From Isoptericola peretonis (lineage in GTDB: Bacteria; Actinomycetota; Actinomycetes; Actinomycetales; Cellulomonadaceae), in contig JALQCY010000001.1 of the NCBI GenBank assembly GCA_023241745.1, positions 186,001-250,000 of the forward strand: a stretch of 64,000 bases of DNA, in the 5' to 3' direction. The notes beneath the pieces are model-generated. The model was not told where the DNA came from and searched no databases. It saw nothing but the letters and a program-made list of their open reading frames with translations. Below are positions 11,001 through 17,646 of this stretch, piece by piece (positions within the stretch are counted from its first letter, which is position 1; each line of letters begins with the position of its first letter). Position numbers and translations under genes: made by a program.

Positions 11001-11330
11001 GTACCCATGCACGAGGACGTCGTGGATGCGCTTGTTCTCCGTCATCGCGTCCTGCGACGTCGGCCGGAGGATCTCCGCGAGCGCCTGTTCCAAATACTCA
11101 CGCGGCACCTCGGGGTTGAGGCGGCGCGCGGCGGCACGCATCCGGGACGGGATCGCGAGCTCAGACCACGACTCGCGCTGCGGCTGCGGGCCGAGAGCCG
11201 CATAGCCCGGGTGCCCAACGTCTGACAGCGCGCCAGGCATGACCTGCTGGCCTCGCAGCGGCTGCCAGCCGAGCGGCTCCGCCAGGTGGTCGAGCGCAAG
11301 CTGCTCCCAGTCGGCCTCGTGCGGTCGCAT
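8028..11330 (-). CDS. hsdR: Type I restriction endonuclease, R subunit
   Basis: HsdR is the ATP-driven translocase and nuclease of a type I restriction system and works with HsdM and HsdS. The 1100-aa product has an N-terminal PD-(D/E)XK nuclease (FDVVLYLNGMPVVIVELKNA near residue 160), then the SF2 motor with Walker A HTQGSGKS near 333, DEAH in VLVVDEAHRSHYDD near 441, and FTGTPV. The C-terminal helical region ends in IKRLLIKHRYPPDQQPEAIR. ATG at 11330 is chosen because GGAGGA precedes it at good spacing; an upstream ATG at 11357 has no spacing for its AGG. Unusually, hsdR is separated from hsdS by two plus-strand genes and two minus-strand genes. Confidence 0.96.
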   Translation of the reverse strand: MRPHEADWEQLALDHLAEPLGWQPLRGQQVMPGALSDVGHPGYAALGPQPQRESWSELAIPSRMRAAARRLNPEVPREYLEQALAEILRPTSQDAMTENKRIHDVLVHGYRIGYVDDGREQTATVRLVSAHEHENEWLVVNQVRVVDGDVERRFDVVLYLNGMPVVIVELKNAGSPHADISAAHAQLGTYLRELPMTFRFCVLTVISDGVVAKYGTPFTPLNHYAPWNVDDDGRVVGPDGRPEGDRSLHLVHDDGLLGELEARTPLQVTLDGLFNPERFGQLLRGFVAFDADEDGLHKRVAKPHQYFAVTKAVAATADAVRGDGRAGVVWHTQGSGKSMEMELYAAAIARHPALENPTIVVITDRTDLDDQLFQTFARSQLLAEQPRQVSRRSELRSELANRTTGGIYFTTLQKFGLTAEEKRAGRKHPVLSERRNIVLVVDEAHRSHYDDLDGYAWHLKNALPNATLIAFTGTPVTGERDTEAVFGDVIDVYDLTRAVADGATVPVYFESRLVKVGFPADVDPTAIDTAADEATAGLDDAERARIERSVAVVNAVYGAPARLKTLAHDLVDHWEARRDAVAELVRPASAVGQGVGGGAPGKALVVAGTREICARLYEQIVALRPDWHSDDVTRGRVKVVYSGDAGDQPPIADHVRRDGENTLIKNRLKDPGDELEIVIVKDMLLTGFDAPPLHTLYLDRPLRGALLMQTLARVNRTFRGKDAGVLVAYAPVAENLAAALAQYTVRDQAEKPVGTPLDEVAEATRGLVLVLRELVEPTGWRARLREVGAGGREYIGVVLDVVSWLRNPRTPQNRAPADSDAEPVGDAYRRRAQALSRAWSASGRHESLADLADEARFYEEVRVWMGKLDAEERQASGQPIPEDVQRLLNQLTATSVDARDVVDVYGAAGLESPRLDQLDADFLAKAQDAPHPQITIEALRALVTAEARTATAGNLVRREAFSERLSQLMLKYTNANLTSAEVIAALVEMARDVVAESKRGERFDPPLGHDELALYDAVAQNESAALLQGDDKLAEIARDLIAVLRRDVKTDWTVRDDVKAKLRSSIKRLLIKHRYPPDQQPEAIRLVMAQMEAMAPRYAA

Positions 11331-11413
11331 GGATCCTCCGGTCGTCGTGGCTGTCATCCTCGGCACACATCGTCGCGGAGACCGGCGGCCGAAGCAGCCG
11401 TTCGGGCTGGTAA

Positions 11414-11426
11414 TCACCCTTATCAG
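11414..11426. promoter_or_regulatory. TCACCC-TTATCAG motif upstream of hsdR
   Basis: Forward strand TCACCCTTATCAG, about 85-95 nt upstream of hsdR (minus strand). A similar TCACCCGCTTATCAG occurs at 22446-22460 before zorA. Confidence 0.35.
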
Positions 11427-11588
11427 AATCGTCGTCGCCGGGTCGGCTCCCTGAGGGTGGTATCGGGGCAACGCCCGCCCGAGGGGCCCGAGCCCTCGGA
11501 GGCGCGTCGGTAGAGCGGCACGACTACTGAGCACCAACGACCGGCCCTGGGCGGGCACCAGTCCGCCCCGAGCCGCAGAAGATTTCAC

Positions 11589-11604
11589 CCGCGGCCAACC
11601 GCGG
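11589..11604. repeat. CCGCGG-N4-CCGCGG repeat upstream of HNH gene
   Basis: Two copies of the palindrome CCGCGG are separated by CCAA, about 60 nt before the HNH start codon. It is a possible operator, but such motifs occur by chance in sequence this GC-rich. Confidence 0.3.
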
Positions 11605-11664
11605 CAATTGGGCGGGAGCCCGGCCTCCTGGGCCACACTGACGCCGACCGACGAGGAGTGATCG

Positions 11665-12513
11665 ATGAACGACTGGCTGTACCCCGTCAACCCCAGGTCC
11701 GACACCTGGGGCTACTTCTGGGATGACGGCGAACCCATCAGCCCGCAGGATCTCTTGTCCGGGCAAGCGGCAGAGCGCGAAAACGCCGACATCGTCGGGA
11801 CGCGACAGAGCTGGCGCCTGCCGCGACGACTCTCGGGCTTCGGTGCCGGCGATCTTGTCTGGGTCCGCGAGTCACAGCCCGTCGCGGCGATTGTCGGCGT
11901 CGGACGGGTGATCACCGACCCTGAGCCCGATCCCGACGGGCGCGGCCTGCGGTTCCAGGTCGACTTCGCCGGACTGGCGTGCCGGCGGCTGGCACACGCG
12001 CCGTTCGCCATCGAGTTGACCACGCGGCTGCAGACCGTCCGACGCCCCGACCCCGCAGAGCTCAGCCAGCTCCGATCGCACATGCCGGACAGCCTCGTCG
12101 TCAGCGACACCTCGCCGGTCGGGAAGGTGCGGCGCGCACAGTTGGTCACCCAGCGCCAGGGGCAAGCAGCGTTCCGCGACTCGCTCCTCGACGCCTACGG
12201 CGCACAGTGCGCGGTCACCGGCTGCGATGTTCCCGCGGCGCTGCAGGCCGCACACATCCAGCCCTACGACGGCCATGCCACGAACGTCGTCGAGAACGGA
12301 CTCCTGCTGCGCGCCGACATCCACAACCTCTTCGACCTCGGCATGCTCTGGGTCGACGACGATCTTCACATCCGCGTTTGCGATGCCCTTCTCGACAGCC
12401 AGTACGGAAGCCTCGACAGGAGGATGCTGACCCTGCCGCACAAAGCGGAGCATCGCCCGAACAGCCGCAGGCTCGCGCGCCACCGGCGCGAGATCGCGGA
12501 CCAGGTCGCCTGA
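11665..12513 (+). CDS. HNH restriction-type endonuclease with N-terminal EVE/PUA-like domain
   Basis: A 282-aa predicted DNA endonuclease. Residues 1-110 (RSDTWGYFWDDGEPISP, then GDLVWVRESQPVAAIVGVGR) have the look of an EVE/PUA-like base-reading fold. Residues 165-245 form an HNH nuclease: CAVTGCDVPAALQAAHIQPY, then NVVENGLLLRADIHNLFDLG, with the paired Cys, the His and the Asn-His expected of the HNH_2 group. That combination resembles modification-dependent restriction enzymes, which cut DNA carrying modified bases. Start ATG has GAGGAG upstream. It sits inside the type I RM locus on the opposite strand and overlaps the next gene by one base. N-terminal domain assignment is tentative; the HNH call is firm. 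Confidence 0.87.
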   Translation: MNDWLYPVNPRSDTWGYFWDDGEPISPQDLLSGQAAERENADIVGTRQSWRLPRRLSGFGAGDLVWVRESQPVAAIVGVGRVITDPEPDPDGRGLRFQVDFAGLACRRLAHAPFAIELTTRLQTVRRPDPAELSQLRSHMPDSLVVSDTSPVGKVRRAQLVTQRQGQAAFRDSLLDAYGAQCAVTGCDVPAALQAAHIQPYDGHATNVVENGLLLRADIHNLFDLGMLWVDDDLHIRVCDALLDSQYGSLDRRMLTLPHKAEHRPNSRRLARHRREIADQVA

Positions 12514-13046
12514 TGTCGCCCACAGAGGATGCGGCGTCGCCGACTCTCGCGTCCCTCGTCGACGAGAACGGCGACGGATGGATCTACGACGCCGATCCCT
12601 CGTGGATCGGCGGGGAGCACCTCGACGTCGTCAGCGACCACGTGCAGCTCAGCCGCGACGCCGATGCTGAACCAGCCGAGGCCTTCACGGTCTCGGCGAC
12701 CCTGGCCGTCGCGTTCGAGCACCTCGTCCCCCTGGATGTCGATGCCGACGACGAGTGGGAATGGTTGAACTCCCGCTGGGACAGGATCTGCGACTTCTTC
12801 GACGACCTGTTCGAGGCTCCGACGGTCCAGCTCCACGACGAGGTCATCCACGTCACGTTCTTCTCGGTCGCGGTGCCCGCCGACGCCACTCTGGCCGACG
12901 CGCTGACCGAGCTGCGCCGGTGGACGGACGTCGAGGCGTTCGTGAGCCTGCTGACCACCGACCCAGAAGGCACTGACCGGTTCCCGAACGAGCTCGCCCA
13001 CCGCCTCGAGAGGAGCGTCGGCCACAGTGAGGGGAGTCGCTCGTGA
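12513..13046 (+). CDS. Acidic hypothetical protein coupled to the HNH gene
   Basis: A 177-aa protein that I do not recognise. Its ATG overlaps the HNH gene stop as TGATG, so the two are translated together and probably act together. The sequence is strongly acidic and rich in Asp/Glu and aromatic residues (DVDADDEWEWLNSRWDRICD, FFDDLFEAPTVQLHDEVIHV), has no membrane segment and no catalytic motif I can name. Being acidic and paired with a nuclease, it could be an inhibitor, DNA mimic or specificity partner; this is inference. Its 3' end runs toward the decayed nucleotidase gene on the other strand. Confidence 0.72.
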   Translation: MSPTEDAASPTLASLVDENGDGWIYDADPSWIGGEHLDVVSDHVQLSRDADAEPAEAFTVSATLAVAFEHLVPLDVDADDEWEWLNSRWDRICDFFDDLFEAPTVQLHDEVIHVTFFSVAVPADATLADALTELRRWTDVEAFVSLLTTDPEGTDRFPNELAHRLERSVGHSEGSRS

Positions 13047-13175
13047 ACCCGTCGGGTTCGTCGCCACGCGGTTCCGGTCGGGCCTCCGACAGGCCTGTAC
13101 GTCACGAGGGACTTCACACCCTCCTGGGCGCATCCAAGGCCTGGGCGACGCTGCCCAGCTGACCTCCGTCGCCTG

Positions 13176-14092
13176 GTTCGTCACCCCGTACGGGACGTGC
13201 ACGCTCGGCGCGAAGGCTGCGGTCGACAGGAGGAGTGCCTCTTGGTCGTCGAAGAAGATCTGCGGGCGCATGACCTCGAGGATCCGCCCCTTGTCGATGC
13301 CGCCGAGGAAGAACGCGTCGCTGACGGTCACGCCCCACTGCTGGAGCGTCCGTACCGCTCGTTCGTGGGCCGGTGCGTTGCGGGCCGTGACGATCGAGAC
13401 GCGGAGCCTGGGCCGGTACGCCGAGTCCGCGTGCGGGCCCGAGTCTCGACCGACTGGATGCGGTTGACGTCCCGGAGGAAGCCGCTGAGCGGCCCGGGGT
13501 TCAGCGGGATCGCCTGATGTTCTTGCTCGTGCTCCCGGAACTTCTCGACGCCCTCGCCTTGATAGATGCGCTCCGAGTCGTCCGCTGCGAGGACGCCGTC
13601 GAAGTCAAAGGCGATCCGCAACTCGTGCCCGTCGTCCTCCGTCGCCGCCGACGAGCTAGGCACCTGCCCCGCGGGAAGGCCCAAGTCGACCGCCGCACGG
13701 ACGTCGGTCGGATCTCCGGACAGGAACAGCGACATGTCCAGCGCAGGGATGTAGTCGTACGGGGCCTTGCCCTGGGTGAAGACGGACCGTGTGATGTCCA
13801 GGCCGTGGGTCGCGATCGAGCGCATCACTCGCAGCCCCGTCGACGGGTCGTTCTTCGACAGCACGATCACCTCGACGAGCGGATCGTCAGGTCGGAGGTC
13901 GTTGAGCGCGAGGAGCCGTCGGAGGAACGGGAAGGCGACCCCCGGCTTCAGAGTGCCGTCGATGTGCGCCTCCTGATGGAGCCTGTACGCCTCCTCACCC
14001 TGCGAACGGAAGACGGCGTCCGACTCCGCCATGTCGAACAGGGCACTCGACGCGACACCGACGACGAGCCGGTCCGCCAGTTCATAGGGCAA
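13176..14092 (-). pseudogene. 5'-nucleotidase (PF06189-like), frameshifted
   Basis: The translated product matches the cytosolic 5'-nucleotidase family that dephosphorylates nucleoside monophosphates. The N-terminal part reads LADRLVVGVASSALFDMAES, FPFLRRLLALND, VEVIVLSKNDPSTGLRVMRS and IAFDFDGVLAADDSERIYQG. At about 13435-13450 the frame breaks after the segment DVNRIQSVE; the conserved remainder (LRVSIVTARNAPAHERAV, SDAFFLGGIDKGRILEVMRP, PQIFFDDQEALLLSTA, ending HVPYGVTN) continues in the -1 frame, so one base is missing or two are extra. The second frame then lacks a normal stop. The likely start is TTG at 14092 after GGTGGAGG. It lies 24 nt downstream of the Cys-motif gene of the hsd operon. 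Sequencing error is possible. Confidence 0.75.
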
Positions 14093-14116
14093 TCCGCGAC
14101 CTCCACCCTTGTTCGT

Positions 14117-14860
14117 TCATCGTCGTCCTCCCAGTGTCGGGAGGCCGCACCGGCGGGCCTGGGCGCGGAACAGCGAGTCGTCCAGGTCCTCCGACGGCGG
14201 CCGAACCTCCAGGTCGGCGAACGCGCGGTCGCGGATGCGACGCTCGCGACGTTCGATCGGGTCGAGCCGCCCGCGCGGCTGACGTCGGGGACGCCCCGGC
14301 GCGCCAGCGGCACTCGCATCACGCGCCGTGCCGGCGACGGCTCTGCAATTCTGCGTCGACGGCGACCGGTTCGCCCGGGCATTGGCGCGTGCCCGCTCGT
14401 CGACAGGCGCGCCGGAGACGATGCGCCCCCGCGTCCCCGTGGTGTTCAGGTGCGGGAGAACGCGCGATCCGGATGTGCGCGAGATCGAGCGCCCGCACTC
14501 CGGACACGACACCCGCTTGACCGCCTTGTCAGGCCGGGCGGGCTGTCCAGTCCGGGGTTGCGGAGTCGCGGCGGTCACGGACGGGCGCCCGGCGGCGGCC
14601 GTGCACCACTCGCCGGTCGTCTTGTTCTTGTGCTCGGGGACCTTGCCGCCCTGGAGGACGAGCGAACGCCCGCAGCGACAGGCACGCGTCGGCGCGCCCT
14701 CGACCTGGCCCACCATCGGTCTCGACGGCGGCTCGGGCGCCCGTGACATGGGGGAGGACGGCCGGCGCGACGACGTGCGGGGCAGGTCGCGCACCGGCGC
14801 CCGCGCGACCGTGCCACGGTCCACCGCGCCGTTGATCAGACGCACGCGACCCCGACTCAC
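14117..14860 (-). CDS. Cys-motif (zinc-ribbon-like) protein coupled to hsdS
   Basis: A 247-aa protein of no family I recognise. Its GTG start overlaps the hsdS stop as GTGA, so it is translationally coupled to the specificity subunit. It is basic and contains two Cys clusters: CRC at 61-63 with a further Cys at 86, and CPECGRSI at 119-126, followed by HLNTTGTRGRIVSG. These look like small zinc-binding knuckles. The C-terminal 60 residues are a charged, Arg-rich helix (PIERRERRIRDRAFADLEVR). A nucleic-acid-binding accessory to the RM complex is a reasonable guess, not a demonstrated function. Confidence 0.65.
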   Translation of the reverse strand: MSRGRVRLINGAVDRGTVARAPVRDLPRTSSRRPSSPMSRAPEPPSRPMVGQVEGAPTRACRCGRSLVLQGGKVPEHKNKTTGEWCTAAAGRPSVTAATPQPRTGQPARPDKAVKRVSCPECGRSISRTSGSRVLPHLNTTGTRGRIVSGAPVDERARANARANRSPSTQNCRAVAGTARDASAAGAPGRPRRQPRGRLDPIERRERRIRDRAFADLEVRPPSEDLDDSLFRAQARRCGLPTLGGRR

Positions 14861-16014
14861 AGCCCCGCCATCTCCGCCGCCTCGCGCACACGCAGCTTGC
14901 CGGACGTAAGCTGCGGGAGCAGCGCGTCCCTCAGACTTTCGAGCACCCGGTTCTCGTCCTGGCGCACCATCAAGGTATGCGTCAGCGCCTGGACGTCCTC
15001 CTCAACCCGGCCGAGCGCGGCGCTCGCCGGAACTTCCAATGCAACCTTGCGGAGATTCCCCATGCTGAGCTTGGGCTGCACTGCTCCAGTCACGAACGAA
15101 TCAACCACCGTACGAGAAATCAGAACCCGCAACAGCGCAGTGGACACACCGCGCCCCGAAAGCACATGCGCATGATTGTTAACCCATGCAGGCCCCCAGA
15201 TGAGGTTAACCACAGGAGTCCCTGACGATGTAACGACCGTACCATCCTCGCCAACGAGGACGTGCTGACCATCGAAAATCGGCTCATCGACATGATCGAC
15301 TATCCCGTTTGCTCCGTAGTACGGGATTTCTCCATTGCGCGATTCGCGCTCGCGCGAAGACAGCGGGACACGACGCTTGTTGTGAAACTCGGTTACATCA
15401 CCAAGCTGGACGCTCGTGCCATACCCCGCCACAGCCCCCTCGACGCGGGCACGTGCCAGGTCGTCGGCGGTGGCGGCGAGCCGGGCGTTGACCGCGATCT
15501 TGTCGTCGAGGGCACCCAGGACTTCGGCGATCGCCCGCTGCCGGTCGATCGCTGGGACGGTAATCCTGGTCGCGCGCAGGTCGGCCAGGCTGATATACGG
15601 CGCCATGTCCGTGTTCCCTTGGAGGTACGACGACTGACCAGTGAATTCAGCCGATCGAAACCAGTAACGCAAGAACCGCGGGTCAAGTACGTCGTGATCA
15701 TGAATACGGAAGTAACAAAGCTGCGGCGAATAGACAGCGGGTTCGGCGGATGCAGGCATGACGGCAACACGCCCCACGGTCCCCTTGGTCGTTAGGAGGA
15801 CGTCCCCCGCTTGTGCGATCTTGCTGCCCATCGGGGCGGCGTACTCGCTCGAGACAAAGTCGTCGCCGTCGAGGAATACTGACTCGTCGCGCACGTCCGC
15901 GACACGAATAATGCGATAGCCCGGCTGCCCGTGCTCCGACCTCTTCGTCCGGTACCCGTCCCCCATGCTGATGGCACCGTCGGCAACCAGACCACCGATC
16001 GTCGTCTCAACCAC
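14857..16014 (-). CDS. hsdS: Type I restriction-modification specificity subunit
   Basis: HsdS recognises the bipartite DNA target and holds together the HsdM and HsdR subunits. The 385-aa product shows two target-recognition domains, each followed by a helical spacer: the first ends in PAIDRQRAIAEVLGALDDKI, the second in RVEEDVQALTHTLMVRQDEN and then LESLRDALLPQLTSGKLRVR. GDVLLTTKGTVGRVAVMP is a typical TRD motif. The start chosen is GTG at 16014, overlapping the hsdM stop by 8 nt. Stretches of the second domain (about 15050-15380) have visibly lower GC than the surroundings, as often seen in exchangeable TRDs. Confidence 0.93.
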   Translation of the reverse strand: MVETTIGGLVADGAISMGDGYRTKRSEHGQPGYRIIRVADVRDESVFLDGDDFVSSEYAAPMGSKIAQAGDVLLTTKGTVGRVAVMPASAEPAVYSPQLCYFRIHDHDVLDPRFLRYWFRSAEFTGQSSYLQGNTDMAPYISLADLRATRITVPAIDRQRAIAEVLGALDDKIAVNARLAATADDLARARVEGAVAGYGTSVQLGDVTEFHNKRRVPLSSRERESRNGEIPYYGANGIVDHVDEPIFDGQHVLVGEDGTVVTSSGTPVVNLIWGPAWVNNHAHVLSGRGVSTALLRVLISRTVVDSFVTGAVQPKLSMGNLRKVALEVPASAALGRVEEDVQALTHTLMVRQDENRVLESLRDALLPQLTSGKLRVREAAEMAGL

Positions 16015-17632
16015 GAACCCGCTCCAGCTGCTCGCGCACGACCTTCTCGAGCCGCGCGGACTCGTCGAACTGCTCAAAGAGTTCCTTGGCAAGCCTGGCG
16101 ATCTTCTCCTCCACCGGCTCGCCGTCGTCCTCGGCCTCGGCGGCGCCGACGTACCGACCTGGCGTCAACGCGTACCCGGCGTCCTTGATCTCTGCCAACG
16201 ACACGGTCTTGCAGAACCCGGCGACATCGTCGTACTCGAGCCCCTGCTCCACCGCCGACGCGGTCCCGCGCCACGCGTGGTACGTCCCCGCGATGCGAGC
16301 GATGTCATCGTCAGACAGCGCGCGCTCGGCACGGTCGACCATGTGCCCGAGGTTGCGGGCGTCGATGAACAGCACCTCGCCGGCCCGCGCGCCCTTGTCC
16401 TTCGCGAAGAACCACACGCACACGGGGATCCCGGTGGAGCGGAAGAGCTGCGTCGGCAGCGCGACCATGCAGCTCACCAGGTCGGCTTCGACGAGCTGGG
16501 CGCGGATTTCGCCCTCTCCCCCGGAGTTCGAGCTCATCGACCCGTTCGCCATGACCACTCCCGCGGACCCGCCGGGCGCGAGTTTGGACAGGATGTGCTG
16601 GATCCACCCGTAGTTCGCGTTCCCGGCGGGAGGGACGCCGTACTTCCAGCGGGCGTCGTCGGTGGTGCGGGCCCAGTCCTTGATGTTGAACGGCGGGTTC
16701 GACATCACGAAGTCCATGGACACGTCGGGGTGCAGGTCGCGCGCGAACGTGTCGCCCCACCGCGAGCCCAGCTGGCCGGACAGCCCGTGGATGGCGAGGT
16801 TCATCTTCGCCAACCGCCAGGTGCGCTCGTTGAGCTCTTGCCCGTACACGCTGATGGCCTGCGGGTCGGCGCCGTGGCTCTCCAGGAACTTCTCCGCCTG
16901 CACGAACATGCCGCCCGACCCACACGCCGGGTCGTACACGCGACCGCGGTACGGCTCGAGCACCTCCACCAGCACGCGCACCACGCTCGGCGGGGTGAAG
17001 AACTCGCCGCCGCGCTTGCCCTCGGCGCGGGCGAACTTCTCCAGGAAGTACTCGTACACCTCGCCCAGCACATCGCGGGCCTTGGACACCTTCGAGCCGT
17101 CCGCCATGACGCCCGTGAACCGGGCCGAGGAGAACAGGTCCACCAGCTCGCCGAGTCGGCGCTGGTCCACGCTCACCGAGTTGAAGATCGTGGGCAGTGT
17201 GCCCGCGAGCGGCGGGTTCGCCCCCATGAGGTGCGACATCGCGTCGTCCACGAGCTGCCCGATGGACGCCTCGTGCTCGTCCGTCGTCGCGGGACGCCCC
17301 TTGGCGTACCGCGCGAGGTAGCCCCACCGGGACCGCTCGGGCACCCAGAACGCGCCGGCGCGCCGGTACTCGTCGATGTCCTCCAGCAGCGGCGCGGCGT
17401 CGTCCTCGGTCAGCCCGTCCGCGAGGCACTCCGCGAGGATCGCCTCGCGCCGCTCCTCGAACGCGTCGGAGACGTACTTGAGGAACACGAGCCCCAGGAT
17501 CACGTCCTTGTACTGGCTCGCGTCCATCGAGCCGCGCAGCTTGTCCGCGGCCTTCCAGAGCGTGTCCTTCAGCTCCTTCATCGTGGTCGCGGTGGCGACC
17601 GACGGCGTGGCCGCCTTCTTCCTCGGGGGCAC
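16007..17632 (-). CDS. hsdM: Type I restriction-modification methyltransferase subunit
   Basis: HsdM is the N6-adenine methyltransferase of the type I complex. The 541-aa product has an N-terminal helical domain (MKELKDTLWKAADKLRGSMD), GEFFTPPSVVRVLVEVLEPY, SAM motif I DPACGSGG near residue 234 and the catalytic NPPF in DFVMSNPPFNIKDW near residue 311. GTG at 17632 is preferred because AGGAAGG lies 8 nt upstream and the protein then begins PPRKKAAT. ATG at 17650, which overlaps the preceding stop as ATGA, is an alternative without a clear ribosome site. Either way it is tightly coupled to the upstream gene and overlaps hsdS. Confidence 0.95.
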   Translation of the reverse strand: MPPRKKAATPSVATATTMKELKDTLWKAADKLRGSMDASQYKDVILGLVFLKYVSDAFEERREAILAECLADGLTEDDAAPLLEDIDEYRRAGAFWVPERSRWGYLARYAKGRPATTDEHEASIGQLVDDAMSHLMGANPPLAGTLPTIFNSVSVDQRRLGELVDLFSSARFTGVMADGSKVSKARDVLGEVYEYFLEKFARAEGKRGGEFFTPPSVVRVLVEVLEPYRGRVYDPACGSGGMFVQAEKFLESHGADPQAISVYGQELNERTWRLAKMNLAIHGLSGQLGSRWGDTFARDLHPDVSMDFVMSNPPFNIKDWARTTDDARWKYGVPPAGNANYGWIQHILSKLAPGGSAGVVMANGSMSSNSGGEGEIRAQLVEADLVSCMVALPTQLFRSTGIPVCVWFFAKDKGARAGEVLFIDARNLGHMVDRAERALSDDDIARIAGTYHAWRGTASAVEQGLEYDDVAGFCKTVSLAEIKDAGYALTPGRYVGAAEAEDDGEPVEEKIARLAKELFEQFDESARLEKVVREQLERVRG

Positions 17633-17646
17633 TTGGTTGTCCTTCC

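Larger units (their letters stand above)
11331..11664. other. 334-nt divergent intergenic region, hsdR / HNH nuclease
   Basis: This gene-free stretch must hold the promoters of hsdR (minus) and the HNH gene (plus). I see a TCACCC-TTATCAG stretch at 11414-11426, which recurs in similar form upstream of zorA, and a CCGCGG-CCAA-CCGCGG repeat at 11589-11604. It also contains a GC-rich stretch at 11455-11510 with no supported ORF. The HNH gene has GAGGAG before its ATG. Confidence 0.45.
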
